64,000 nt of DNA from Pseudarthrobacter sp. NS4 (GTDB taxonomy: Bacteria > Actinomycetota > Actinomycetes > Actinomycetales > Micrococcaceae). The stretch is from positions 3,720,001 through 3,784,000 of the forward strand of contig NZ_CP103288.1 of NCBI RefSeq assembly GCF_024758005.1, read 5' to 3'. This document shows positions 36,536 through 45,182 of the stretch, one piece after another. The notes under the pieces are model-generated. The model was not told where the DNA came from. It saw only the letters and a list, made by a program, of their open reading frames with translations, and did not search any database. A program made the translations under genes and the position numbers. The first letter of the stretch is position 1, and each line of letters begins with the position of its first letter.

Positions 36536-37603
36536 TTAGCGTGCCGCGGTGGCCGGCTGTTCCTGGAAGGCGGGTACGACATGCTCGATGAAGAGCTCGA
36601 GTGAGCGCTTCTTCTCTTCGTGGGTAAGGCTGTTGTCAGCCCAGAAGCTGAACTCGGTTACGCCGAGCGCCTCGTAGCGGCGGAGACGCTCGATGACCTC
36701 ACTGGGCGTCCCGATCATCGCAGTCTGGTGGAACGATTCCGGCGTGAATTCCGGACGGTCGGCAAACTTCTCTTCAGGGCTGGGCTCGAGGAAGCCGTTT
36801 TTCGGAGTGGTCTTGTTTCCGAACCAGGCATCGAATGTCCGGTAGAACTTTTGGATGGCCTCGGCCGGGCGCCGCCATCCCTCGGGCTCGTCTTCCGAGT
36901 GGACATGCGTGTGGCGGAGCACCATGAGGTCCGGGCGGGCAACGCCGGGGTTGTTTTCCACAGCGGTGTTGAACTTGTTGGCAAGGTCTTCGACTTCCTC
37001 GTCGCCCTTCATGAGCGGGGTCACCATGACGTTGCAGCCGTTCGCGACGGCGAACTCGTGCGAGGAGATGTCGCGGGCGGCGATCCACATGGGCGGGGTG
37101 GGCTTCTGGATCGGCTTGGGGACGCTGGTGGAGGTGGGGAACTGCCAGACTTCGCCGTCGTGTGCGTAGTCACCTTCCCAGAGCTTGCGCACTGCCGGGA
37201 CGAGCTCGCGCAAGTGCTTGCCGCCGTCGACTGCGGACATGCCGCCCACGAGCCGGTCGAACTCGAACTGGTACGCGCCGCGGGCCAGTCCCACTTCCAT
37301 CCGGCCGTTGCTGATGACATCCAGCAGAGCTGTTTCGCCGGCCACGCGGAGCGGGTTCCAGAACGGCGCGATGATCGTGCCCGCGCCGAGCCGGATGCGC
37401 GAGGTGCGTGCCGCCAGGTATGCGAGCTGGGGCATGGGGCTCGGGGAGATGGTGTACTCCATGGAGTGGTGCTCACCGATCCAGACGGTGCTGAATCCGC
37501 CGGCTTCGGCGATGAGCGTGAGTTCCGTCAGGTTCTCGAACAATTCCTGGTGCGAGACGGACTCGTCCCAGCGTTCCATGTGGACGAAGAGGGAAAAGCG
37601 CAT
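36536..37603 (-). CDS. Luciferase-like (LLM class) FMN-dependent monooxygenase, putative ring-cleaving oxygenase
   Basis: A 355-residue bacterial-luciferase-fold monooxygenase that would use reduced FMN from a separate reductase. Blocks: MRFSLFVHMERW at strand 1, TVWIGEHHSMEYTISPSP, TSRIRLGAGTIIAPFWNPLR, GRMEVGLARGAYQFEF and PPMWIAARD. Last gene of a minus-strand operon with aldehyde dehydrogenase, alpha/beta hydrolase and tautomerase. A matching set (TgnB with reductase TgnA) cleaves the pyridinium ring of trigonelline in Acinetobacter baylyi, and PyrA does so for pyridine in Arthrobacter. The reductase here is the fusion protein at 42277 on the other strand. Start overlaps the tautomerase stop (TAATG); AAAGGAG precedes it. 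Confidence 0.82.
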   Translation of the reverse strand: MRFSLFVHMERWDESVSHQELFENLTELTLIAEAGGFSTVWIGEHHSMEYTISPSPMPQLAYLAARTSRIRLGAGTIIAPFWNPLRVAGETALLDVISNGRMEVGLARGAYQFEFDRLVGGMSAVDGGKHLRELVPAVRKLWEGDYAHDGEVWQFPTSTSVPKPIQKPTPPMWIAARDISSHEFAVANGCNVMVTPLMKGDEEVEDLANKFNTAVENNPGVARPDLMVLRHTHVHSEDEPEGWRRPAEAIQKFYRTFDAWFGNKTTPKNGFLEPSPEEKFADRPEFTPESFHQTAMIGTPSEVIERLRRYEALGVTEFSFWADNSLTHEEKKRSLELFIEHVVPAFQEQPATAAR

Positions 37604-37857
37604 TAGTGACTCCTTTGTTCTGCGGCGGCGTTCTGCGGTGCTTCATTGAGTACTGCGTCCTGGGCCGCGGCGTTGCGTTCGGCGATGGTCTGGTTGCCGC
37701 GGGACCAGTGTTCGTGCTCGATTTCGCGGACTATGACGGTGGTGTTGTCCGGAACCGCACCCACAGCGGTCTCTGCCGCGCGGTGAAGCCCGGCGATGAG
37801 TGCGCGGAGCTGCTCCGGGGTCCTGCCCCGGGCTATGGAGACTTCAATGAGAGGCAT
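37603..37857 (-). CDS. Tautomerase (4-oxalocrotonate tautomerase-like)
   Basis: An 84-residue protein of the 4-OT superfamily. It begins MPLIEVSIARGRTPEQLRAL, so the mature N-terminus would be the catalytic Pro, and continues with TTVIVREIEHEHWSRGN. It probably tautomerises an enol or enamide formed after ring opening. GGAG lies 7 nt before the ATG at 37857; the frame is open upstream only by chance. Its TAA shares a base with the ATG of the monooxygenase. Confidence 0.85.
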   Translation of the reverse strand: MPLIEVSIARGRTPEQLRALIAGLHRAAETAVGAVPDNTTVIVREIEHEHWSRGNQTIAERNAAAQDAVLNEAPQNAAAEQRSH

Positions 37858-37868
37858 GGGTGGCTCCT

Positions 37869-39350
37869 TCAGCTGCGCAGGACGAAGGGGTCGGACACGG
37901 GTCCTTCGTCGGTGTTGATCCAGATGCTCTTGAGCCGGGTGTATTCGTGCATGGATTCGAGCCCATGTTCGATGCCCACACCCGAGTTTTTGAAGCCCTG
38001 CCGTGGTGACATGGGGGACATGGCGCGGTAGGTGTTGACCCACACTGTCCCTGCCTCCAGCCGGCGGGCCATCCGGTGGGCTCGGGCGAGGTTCTGCGTC
38101 CAGACGCCGGCGGCCAGGCCGTACTCAGTATCGTTGGCCAGGCCTACCACCTCGTCCTCCGAGTCGAAGGGCATGATCGCGGCGACGGGGCCGAAGATCT
38201 CCTCCCTCACCACACGCATCGAGTTGTCAACGTCGGTCAGGACAGTAGGCGAGAAGAAGAACCCCGGAAGATCGATCTCGGGCCGGCGGCCTCCTGTCCG
38301 GACCGTTGCACCCTCACTGACGCCAAGGTCGACGTAAGAGCTGACCTTGTCCAGCTGTGCACCGAAGGCAAGGGGTCCGAGCTCGGTCGTGGCCAGGAGC
38401 GGGTCACCGATGATGATCGATGCGGCCCGTTCTGCGACCCGTTCAACAAGTTCGTCGTAGACGCTGCGGTGGGCAAAGACCCGGCTTCCCGCGATGCAGG
38501 TCTGCCCTGCTGCGGCAAAGATCCCGGCGATGACACCCATAGCGGCATTCGACACATCGGCATCGTCGAACACAATGTTGGGGCTCTTGCCGCCGAGTTC
38601 AAGGGTTGAGCCGATGAAGCGTGAGGCAGTCTCTGCGGCGATGCGGGCTCCGGTCTGCGTGGACCCCGTGAAGGAGATTTTGGCCAGGTCGGGGTGGCTT
38701 ACCAGGGCAGCCCCGGCCTCCTGGCCGAAGCCCGTGACGACGTTCACCACGCCGTCGGGGAATCCTGCCTGTGAGGCCAGCTCGGCGACGCGGAGGATGG
38801 TCCGCGAGGTGTACTCGCTGGGCTTGATGACCACGGTGTTGCCGGCCGCGAGGGCGGGGGCGAGTTTGGAGGTGGTCAGCGTCAGCGGGGAGTTCCATGG
38901 AGTGATTGCCCCGACGACGCCAAGCGGTTCGCGCTGGGTGTAGTTGAGCATCGTGAGCGAATTCGTGGGGATCTGGCTGCCCTGGACCTTGTCCGCTAGC
39001 CCGGCGTAGTAGTACAGGTACTCGGGCAGGCCGGCGAGCTGGCCGCGCATCTCGCGCAGCAGCTTGCCGTTGTCGAGGGTCTCAAGCTCGGCGAGCTCCT
39101 CGGCGTGCTCGCCAATGAGGTCACCGAGGCGGCGCAGAAGGTGCCCGCGCTTCGTTGCTGTAAGGTCACGCCAGAGCGGTGACTGGAACGCGTTGCTTGC
39201 CGCTGCCACGGCCCGGCGCACGTCCTCCTCGCTCCCCCGGGCGGCTTCATAGAGAACCTCGAGCGTTGCGGGGTTGGTGCTGGCGAAGTATTCCCCGCCG
39301 GCGGGAGCAGACCACGTACCCCCGATGAAGTGGTCGAGTCGAACAGTCAT
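37869..39350 (-). CDS. NAD(P)+-dependent aldehyde dehydrogenase, TgnC-like candidate
   Basis: A 493-residue aldehyde dehydrogenase with the full active site: TPWNSPLTLTTSKLAPALAA, FTGSTQTGARI, Glu in LELGGKSPNIVFDD, Cys in AAGQTCIAGSR, EEIFGPVAAI and the C-terminal NTYRAMSPMSPRQGFKNSG. The AMSPMSP segment is seen in dehydrogenases that act on bulky aldehydes or lactols. In the trigonelline pathway TgnC oxidises the N-methylformamido-methylene hydroxybutyrolactone made by the ring-cleaving oxygenase. Start overlaps the preceding hydrolase gene by 4 bp. Confidence 0.87.
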   Translation of the reverse strand: MTVRLDHFIGGTWSAPAGGEYFASTNPATLEVLYEAARGSEEDVRRAVAAASNAFQSPLWRDLTATKRGHLLRRLGDLIGEHAEELAELETLDNGKLLREMRGQLAGLPEYLYYYAGLADKVQGSQIPTNSLTMLNYTQREPLGVVGAITPWNSPLTLTTSKLAPALAAGNTVVIKPSEYTSRTILRVAELASQAGFPDGVVNVVTGFGQEAGAALVSHPDLAKISFTGSTQTGARIAAETASRFIGSTLELGGKSPNIVFDDADVSNAAMGVIAGIFAAAGQTCIAGSRVFAHRSVYDELVERVAERAASIIIGDPLLATTELGPLAFGAQLDKVSSYVDLGVSEGATVRTGGRRPEIDLPGFFFSPTVLTDVDNSMRVVREEIFGPVAAIMPFDSEDEVVGLANDTEYGLAAGVWTQNLARAHRMARRLEAGTVWVNTYRAMSPMSPRQGFKNSGVGIEHGLESMHEYTRLKSIWINTDEGPVSDPFVLRS

Positions 39351-40087
39351 GCGCGTTCTCCTTCGGAATCTTTAATGAACTCATTGATTGCCCGGGCCAG
39401 GACGTCAGCGTCCTGAACGGGCAGCATGTGCCGGGCACCAGGCACGATGACGGCCTTTGCGCCAGGGATTGCTGCGGCAAGCCGCCTGGTCATCTCCGGT
39501 GTCGAGCCCGGGTCGTGCTCGCCGGTGATGGCCAGTGCCGGCACCTCGATGCGGCTGAGCTCGTTGCCGATCACCCCGTCCCCCAGAGCGAAGACACGGT
39601 AAGCGTGCACAAAGGACTGCACATCATTTGCCTCCAGGGTCCGGCGGGTGGCTTCCACGACGCTTTGAGGCACAGCCGTCCCTGAGTACCAGCGGTCGAT
39701 CGACGCCTCAACCGTCGCGGGAAAGTCCGCTTCGGCCGATGCCAGCCGGGCACTTACCGCGCTGCGCTCGGCATCCGTGCGCTGGCACACGGAACTCACG
39801 CAGGTAAGGGTCTTGACCCGGTCTGGATGAAACCTCGCAATGTGCTGCCCAATCAACGCGCCCAGTGAGAAGCCCACGAGGTGGGATCGTTCAGGGAGGC
39901 GCGTGAGCACGTCGTCGGCCATGTCTCTAAGGGTGGCCGGTCCCGTCAGCGGTGGCTGCTGTCCGTGCCCCGGCAGGTCGATGGCTATCGACTCACGCCC
40001 GAGGGCATCCTGGACTGGTGCCCACATGGCTGCATTGAGCCCGACCCCGTGCAGGAAGGCAACCGGTGTTTCCTGCGTTTGTGTCAT
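39347..40087 (-). CDS. Alpha/beta hydrolase, TgnD-like candidate
   Basis: A 246-residue alpha/beta-hydrolase. Oxyanion region FLHGVGLNAAMW, nucleophile Ser in LVGFSLGALIGQH (GFSLG), Asp in ITGEHDPGSTPE and His in GARHMLPVQD give an intact triad. Enzymes of this type (TgnD, and the 2-(acetamidomethylene)succinate hydrolase of pyridoxine breakdown) split an enamide formed from an opened pyridine ring into succinate semialdehyde, amine, acid and CO2. That would fit the succinate-semialdehyde dehydrogenase at 45183. Overlaps both neighbours by 4 bp. Confidence 0.83.
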   Translation of the reverse strand: MTQTQETPVAFLHGVGLNAAMWAPVQDALGRESIAIDLPGHGQQPPLTGPATLRDMADDVLTRLPERSHLVGFSLGALIGQHIARFHPDRVKTLTCVSSVCQRTDAERSAVSARLASAEADFPATVEASIDRWYSGTAVPQSVVEATRRTLEANDVQSFVHAYRVFALGDGVIGNELSRIEVPALAITGEHDPGSTPEMTRRLAAAIPGAKAVIVPGARHMLPVQDADVLARAINEFIKDSEGERA

Positions 40088-40635
40088 TGTTCTGTGGTGA
40101 GGGGCGCAAGGCGCTCCTGGGGCCGGCCCTGCGCGGAGGCCGCAAGGGCAACGAGAATTTCACCGGGATGGGGAGCGTCGGCAATCCTGACCTCGACGGT
40201 CTGGTGGTGGGAGCGGATGGTCGCGTCCGTGATGTGCTTCATCGGGATGTCGAACACAGTGCCGGCCGGCGCGCGTTTCTCGACGGCGGGCAGCAGGGTG
40301 GTTGCGGAAGCGGCCTTGCGGTAGTGGTCGCCGAATTTCAGGGTGTGGATCAGGGCCGAGCCGTGCTCCACCTCCCCTTCGATGCCCACAATGGCTGCCT
40401 TGCCATAGGCCTCGACCGGGGCGCCAAGGGCTTCGATGACCTTTGGAGTAAGGAGGGCGCCAAGGTCCGAGGCTGTTGCATCGATGCCGTGACTGAGGTC
40501 CTCGACGAAGCCCTGGCCTGCCCAGGGGTTTTCCACGACGGCGATAGCGACGGCGATGCGGGCTCCTGGCGTAACGGGACGCCCGCCCTCGGTCAGGATT
40601 TCTTCGGACAAAGTAACGATCTTGCGGATATTCAC
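40084..40635 (-). CDS. Amino acid synthesis (AA_synth) family protein, copy 1
   Basis: A 183-residue protein of the AA_synth family (PF06684 by recollection), whose biochemical role is not established. Family features: MNIRKIVTLSEEILTEGG at the start, VENPWAGQGFVEDL, a central AIVGIEGEVEHGSALIHT block with conserved Glu and His, and SHHQTVEVRIADAPHPGEI near the end. Paralogous to the next gene along most of its length. Two copies in one operon suggest a heteromer. Overlaps the hydrolase by 4 bp and the upstream paralogue by 4 bp. Confidence 0.8.
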   Translation of the reverse strand: MNIRKIVTLSEEILTEGGRPVTPGARIAVAIAVVENPWAGQGFVEDLSHGIDATASDLGALLTPKVIEALGAPVEAYGKAAIVGIEGEVEHGSALIHTLKFGDHYRKAASATTLLPAVEKRAPAGTVFDIPMKHITDATIRSHHQTVEVRIADAPHPGEILVALAASAQGRPQERLAPLTTEQ

Positions 40636-41309
40636 GGCAGGATTCCCTCCAGTATTTCAGCGGTTACGGGGCGGTCAGTTGTTCGATCGCCAATGCGGGG
40701 ATGCGGACGCGACCCCGTGGACGCGGCGGCAATGACGACGATTTCATCCGGGTGGGGCGCATCGCTCAGGCTCAGCGTCAGGGTTTGGTAGTGGCTGCGG
40801 GTGGACGCGGCCTCTTTGTGCCACATGGGCACGGCGATGGAGGTTCCTGGTTCCGCGCGGTCGTCCGAGAAGGACAGGATTGACGTCCCTTCGAGGAACT
40901 CGCGGACAAGGTTGCCGAAGAACGGTGTGTGGATCAGGGCCGCGGCGTGCTCGACCTCACCGTTCAGCCCGACAACGGCCGATTTGCCGAACGCCTCGAT
41001 TTGTCCGGCGCCGCCCAAGGCGGCGGTGAGGCGGTCGGTGAGGACCTTCGCCAGCACCGGAGCGATCCGTTCGGTCTCGGCCGCAAGGTCCGTCGAGACC
41101 GGCAAGCCGGCCCAGGGGTTACGGATGATGGCGGCTGCGGCCGCCCTGGTCACGCTGGTTGGCAGCGAACCCTGACCGTCACGCAGCAGTTCTTCCGTGA
41201 GCACGGTAATCTTCCGGACACCGACCCGCCGGGCGAGCTCTTCCATCAGAGGTGCTTGGTGAAGGTCGGTTCCGTCAGTGGCAAGGGAAGTCAGGGTTGT
41301 ATCAGGCAC
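40632..41309 (-). CDS. Amino acid synthesis (AA_synth) family protein, copy 2
   Basis: A 225-residue paralogue, 30-40 residues longer at the N-terminus than copy 1. It shares the same pattern: VRKITVLTEELLRDG, IRNPWAGLP, SAVVGLNGEVEHAAALIHT, and SHYQTLTLSLSDAPHPDEI. First gene of the minus-strand operon, 147 bp after the GntR gene on the same strand, so it may be read from its own promoter or from the GntR promoter. The GEVEH and HPxEI blocks kept in both copies are the likeliest functional sites. Confidence 0.8.
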   Translation of the reverse strand: MPDTTLTSLATDGTDLHQAPLMEELARRVGVRKITVLTEELLRDGQGSLPTSVTRAAAAAIIRNPWAGLPVSTDLAAETERIAPVLAKVLTDRLTAALGGAGQIEAFGKSAVVGLNGEVEHAAALIHTPFFGNLVREFLEGTSILSFSDDRAEPGTSIAVPMWHKEAASTRSHYQTLTLSLSDAPHPDEIVVIAAASTGSRPHPRIGDRTTDRPVTAEILEGILP

Positions 41310-41456
41310 GGTTCAGGTCCTTCCATCGGAAGCCAATGGCAGTCAGGGAGCACACAGTGCACGTCCTTTCGGTTTCTCCGCCGCGAAGGGCGGTTCGCTG
41401 TTATGGCGGCAATGCCGCGTTGGCCCCGCTCACGAGGGATGGAGCCAGCCAAAATT

Positions 41457-42158
41457 TCAGTTCCCGGCCACTTCGGGGGCTTCGGGCGCTTCGATGCGTG
41501 CCGCGGCAAGGCTTGAGGCATTGACGTGGCCGCGCATGGCCAGTTCGGCACCGGTCGGATCCTTTTCCAGGATCGCTTCCAGAACCGACTGATGCTCACG
41601 GATGGAGGCCCGCATCCGGGCAGGGCGCTCAACGGTCTCCAGAACGATGCGGTGGTACGCGAGCTGGTTCATCAGGCGTCCGTAGTGCTCGCGGAGCTTT
41701 GAGTTATCCGAGCCGTTCACGATGGTCCAGTGGAACTCGTGGACCAGTTCGGCATACTTAGCGCTGTCACGTCTACGCTCGGCGCCCTCTGACGCCTCAA
41801 TGTTGCGTTTGAGCCGTTCCAGCTCCGGCACCGGACCACGCCGGGCGAGCAGGCTCGCTGCCAGGCCCTCAAGGCTTTCCTTCAGCTGGAACAGTTCGAC
41901 GATTTCGCGCCGCGTGGGTATCCGGACGAAGGTACCAACCTTTGGCCGTATCTCAACCAGGCCTTCGTTTTCCAGCTGCTTGAGCGCCTCCCGCACAGGT
42001 GTCCTGCTCACGTCGAACTCTTCAGCCAGGAACAGCTCCGGAAGAGGAGCGCCGGGAGGGTACTCGCCGCTGAGGACGAGCTTGCGCAGCTTTTCGAGGA
42101 GGCTTACCTGGTTCCCGTTCGGCTGCTCTTGTGTTTTTGCCTGAAGCGTCTCTTGCAT
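41457..42158 (-). CDS. GntR-family transcriptional regulator, FCD subgroup
   Basis: A 233-residue regulator. The winged helix reads LVLSGEYPPGAPLPELFLAE, then FDVSRTPVREALKQLENEGL with recognition helix, and FVRIPTRREIVELFQLKESL opens the FCD effector domain, which has the ligand/metal pattern VHEFHWTIVNGSDN and REHQSVLEAIL. It sits between the two arms of the putative pyridinium-betaine cluster: minus-strand enzymes downstream, plus-strand reductase, transporter and dehydrogenase upstream. Repeated GTTGCATRC motifs in front of it are likely operators. Confidence 0.9.
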   Translation of the reverse strand: MQETLQAKTQEQPNGNQVSLLEKLRKLVLSGEYPPGAPLPELFLAEEFDVSRTPVREALKQLENEGLVEIRPKVGTFVRIPTRREIVELFQLKESLEGLAASLLARRGPVPELERLKRNIEASEGAERRRDSAKYAELVHEFHWTIVNGSDNSKLREHYGRLMNQLAYHRIVLETVERPARMRASIREHQSVLEAILEKDPTGAELAMRGHVNASSLAAARIEAPEAPEVAGN

Positions 42159-42283
42159 GCATCAAACCTACGTTGCATACAAGCAGGACGTCAAGGCATT
42201 GCTGCTATTCCTTGCTGTTGCACCATTTTTCGCGCAGGGTGTTGACGTGAATCACAGTTAGATTTACGGTTGTGGCATGCAAC
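42153..42283. promoter_or_regulatory. Divergent promoter with repeated GTTGCATRC motifs
   Basis: Three related motifs flank the divergent starts: TTGCATGC at 42153-42160 (inside the first GntR codons), GTTGCATAC at 42172-42180 as part of the palindrome TTGCATACAA (42173-42182), and the reverse-strand GTTGCATGC at 42275-42283 over the reductase start codon. FCD-type GntR proteins often bind TTGTATRCAA-like sites, so autoregulation and control of both arms are likely. Confidence 0.5.
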
Positions 42284-43227
42284 AGACAATCAACCACACC
42301 TTGACCGCAGCTTGGACCGCAGCCTGGGACGAGGGTGACGTCAGTGCTTTCGACGCGATCGTCACCGCCGACTACCAGCGTGAGAGCGCCGGCACGAAGA
42401 AAATCACCGGCCTGAAGGAGCTCCAGCAGGAAATCCTGGAAGTCCGGGCGGCATTCCCGGACCTCACCACACGCATCGACAAGGTCATCGCAGACGGCGA
42501 CGATGTAGCAATCTTCTGGACCACCACCGGCACATTCACGCATCCGCTTGGTGGAGTTCCGCCCACAGGACGTGTCGTGGAGACCCGCGGATCGAACGCC
42601 CTCACGCTGCGCGATGGCCGCATCGCTTACGAGCGGGTCACCTGGGACTCCGCGGAACTCCTGGCCGACCTCGGAGTTCCGTCCCTCCACTCAGCATTCG
42701 AGGACGATTCATCGAATGTGGTGGTGGATGAATTGACCGGGAACCTTCCGCCGGACGTCATGAAGGGCTTCAACCGGCAGTTCATTACAGGTGTCACCGT
42801 TGTGACCACCATCGACGAGGACGGCAAGCCCCGCGGCCTTGCCGCCAACTCCTACGCTTCAATTTCGCTGGACCCGCCGCTCGTTCTCGTGTCTGTCCAG
42901 AAGACGTCGTCCACCTACCCGGCCCTGTTCCGGTCGGGACACTTCGGGATCAACATCCTCAGCAACGAACAGCACGACACGGTACGGACGTTCGCTTCAA
43001 AGACTCCTGACAAATTCGCCAACATTGAATGGCATGCAGGGCCCAAAGGTGTGCCACTGATCGACGGCTCGGCCGCCTCCCTCGAGGCCGAGATCAAGGA
43101 ACGGTTCCAGGCGAAGACCCACACGATCTTCGTCGGCCGGGTCCGGCACGCTGAGGTAGCTGACGTAGCCCCCATGATCTACAAGGCAGGGCAGTTTTTT
43201 GACGGCGCGCGCCTCGAGGAACTCTGA
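42277..43227 (+). CDS. SnoaL-like domain fused to an FMN reductase
   Basis: A 316-residue two-domain protein. Residues 1-125 form a SnoaL/ester-cyclase-like cone fold (ending GGVPPTGRVVETRGSNALTL, then DGRIAYERVTWDSAELL). Residues 150-310 are a flavin reductase of the split-barrel family: GFNRQFITGVTVVTT, GLAANSYASISLDPPLVLVS, FGINILSNEQ and the C-terminal TIFVGRVRHAEV. It should supply reduced FMN to the luciferase-like monooxygenase across the cluster. The extra SnoaL domain may bind or isomerise the unstable ring-cleavage product. No stop, start or frame break separates the domains, so the fusion looks genuine. Confidence 0.82.
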   Translation: MQQTINHTLTAAWTAAWDEGDVSAFDAIVTADYQRESAGTKKITGLKELQQEILEVRAAFPDLTTRIDKVIADGDDVAIFWTTTGTFTHPLGGVPPTGRVVETRGSNALTLRDGRIAYERVTWDSAELLADLGVPSLHSAFEDDSSNVVVDELTGNLPPDVMKGFNRQFITGVTVVTTIDEDGKPRGLAANSYASISLDPPLVLVSVQKTSSTYPALFRSGHFGINILSNEQHDTVRTFASKTPDKFANIEWHAGPKGVPLIDGSAASLEAEIKERFQAKTHTIFVGRVRHAEVADVAPMIYKAGQFFDGARLEEL

Positions 43228-43353
43228 GCGCACCACCGCACAGCCGCCCGGATCTGCCGGCCCCCAACGGACTGGTCCGGGCCCTCAACGTCCCTCATTC
43301 GTGAAGGCCTCCCGAACCCCAACCTATGCAGCCCACTGCAACCTGGAGCACCC

Positions 43354-45033
43354 ATGACCCACATCAAAACTGCCGAGGACCTGATGGATGAAACATCCCC
43401 CGGCATGGGCGACAACAGCAAGGCATCAAACTCCCCCGCTGCCCCCGAGCACACAACCGAAACCGCCATGGCCCAAGCTGACCGCCTCCGGCACAGGCCC
43501 GGGGCAGTCTTCTGGACATCTGTCGGCCTCATCGGCGCGTTCACCGCCTGGGCATCACTGGCCCCCGAAAACCTGAGCGGCGTTATGACCGCGGCAATGA
43601 ACTGGGTCGCTGAGAGCGTCGGCTGGAGCTACCTGGTTGTGACCCTCGGCTGCATCGGCCTGCTCATCTACATTGCCCTCAGCAGGTTCGGAACTATCCG
43701 CCTCGGCGCCGACGACGCAAAGCCCGACTTCAGCACCTGGTCCTGGCTTGCGATGATCCTGTCCGCGGTGATGGGAATCGGCCTCGTCAGCTACGGTGTC
43801 GCCGAGCCCATCTCGCATTTTGCTTCACCTCCGCACGGCCTGGCCGAGGCCGGCACGATGGAAGCCGCGGTCCGCGCCATGCAGTTCTCCTACTTTGACT
43901 GGGGTCCGCACGCCTGGGCCGTGTTCGGGGTCTTCGGCCTCGCCATCGCCTACTCCACACACCGCCGCAACAACGCCGGACTGGTGTCACCGATGCTGCG
44001 CCCGGTCTTCGGCAACCTGGTTGACGGCTGGTTCGGCAAGATGATCGACATCTTCGCCATCATCGCCACCCTCTTCGGAACAACGACGTCACTTGGGCTC
44101 GGTGCTTCACAGATCGGTGAAGGAGTCGATCGGGTGTTCGGCATTCCCTCCAGCCTTATAGGCCAAATCCTGATCATCGCCGTCATCACCGTGATCTTCA
44201 CACTCTCCGCGCTCTCCGGCGTGCACCGCGGCATCAAGTACCTGAGCCAAGGCACCATGGTCCTCTCTGCCGGGCTGGCCCTCTTCGTGCTGTTCACGGG
44301 ACCAACCAACTTCATCTCAAACCTGTTCTTCCGGTCCCTTGGCCAGTACTTCACCGAATTCTTCGCGGTGAGCCTGCTGACCCCCAGCACCCCCGAAGAC
44401 GTCCAGTGGATGCAGTGGTGGACCTACTTCATGATGGCCTGGTGGCTCAGCTGGGGTGCCTTCGTCGGTGTCTTCCTCGCAAAAATCTCCAGGGGACGCA
44501 CCGTACGCCAATTCATCGCAGGGGTCATGATCGTCCCCAGCATCGTGTTCTTCGCCTGGTTCACCATCTTCGGCGGCACGGCAATCAAGTTCGACATGGA
44601 AGGCGGAGGCCAGATCGGGGCCGCAGCGCTGGAGAACGTCAACTCGGCGTTCTTCGCCACCCTCGCCGAACTCCCACTTTCCGGCATGACCTCGGTGGTA
44701 GCAATCTTCCTGGTCGTGATGTACTTCGTCTCCGGCGCCGACGCGAACACCTACGTCCTCAGCATGATGTCCTCCCGCGGCACACTCAAACCCACCAAGC
44801 CAGTCCTGACAACCTGGGGCCTGCTCACCGGCCTGTGCGCCGTCGTGCTCCTGATCGTCGGCGGCCTGGGCGCACTCCAGCAGGCGGCCATGCTGTCGGC
44901 ACTGCCATTCACCGTGATCGTCGCCCTCCTCGGCTACGGCCTGGTAGTAGAGCTGAGGAAAGACCCCCAATTCCATGGCACACGCGCACTAACCCAGCGC
45001 GACCTCAGCCGCATCCTCAAACCGGAGGCGTAG
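43354..45033 (+). CDS. BCCT-family betaine/carnitine/choline-type transporter
   Basis: A 559-residue 12-helix importer of quaternary ammonium compounds. The family segment is plain: GIGLVSYGVAEPISHFASPP near residue 145, GALSGVHRG-type loop seen as LSALSGVHRGIKYLSQGTMV, and the Trp-rich substrate helix WWTYFMMAWWLSWGAFVGVF with FLAKISRGRTVRQFI. A soluble N-terminus of about 45 residues precedes helix 1. BCCT carriers accept permanently charged betaines, which is what trigonelline and similar N-methylpyridinium acids are, so the carrier supports that assignment for the cluster. Glycine betaine or carnitine are alternatives. Confidence 0.9.
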   Translation: MTHIKTAEDLMDETSPGMGDNSKASNSPAAPEHTTETAMAQADRLRHRPGAVFWTSVGLIGAFTAWASLAPENLSGVMTAAMNWVAESVGWSYLVVTLGCIGLLIYIALSRFGTIRLGADDAKPDFSTWSWLAMILSAVMGIGLVSYGVAEPISHFASPPHGLAEAGTMEAAVRAMQFSYFDWGPHAWAVFGVFGLAIAYSTHRRNNAGLVSPMLRPVFGNLVDGWFGKMIDIFAIIATLFGTTTSLGLGASQIGEGVDRVFGIPSSLIGQILIIAVITVIFTLSALSGVHRGIKYLSQGTMVLSAGLALFVLFTGPTNFISNLFFRSLGQYFTEFFAVSLLTPSTPEDVQWMQWWTYFMMAWWLSWGAFVGVFLAKISRGRTVRQFIAGVMIVPSIVFFAWFTIFGGTAIKFDMEGGGQIGAAALENVNSAFFATLAELPLSGMTSVVAIFLVVMYFVSGADANTYVLSMMSSRGTLKPTKPVLTTWGLLTGLCAVVLLIVGGLGALQQAAMLSALPFTVIVALLGYGLVVELRKDPQFHGTRALTQRDLSRILKPEA

Positions 45034-45047
45034 CACCACTGAAGGCA

Positions 45048-45082
45048 GGTGATGGCGGCGGGAGCACCCCGCCGCCATCACC
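45048..45082. terminator. Terminator after the BCCT gene
   Basis: Perfect 15-bp inverted repeat (ggtgatggcggcggg at 45048-45062, complement at 45068-45082), 5-nt loop, 15 bp after the stop. It resembles the recurrent hairpins at 37, 3267 and 36471 in its GGCGGG core but differs in the outer arm. Confidence 0.7.
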
Positions 45083-45182
45083 GCGTTAACTTCCTGCTCT
45101 TGCCTGAATACTGCCTGAAACGCGCAGACACTGCGGCCACGACCCCTGAGCACGACATTGTTTCTTCAAAGGAGACCTTCGA

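Noticed and set aside
36180..36539. 119-codon plus-strand frame
   Set aside because: Runs through a perfect 16-bp terminator hairpin and into the end of the monooxygenase gene.
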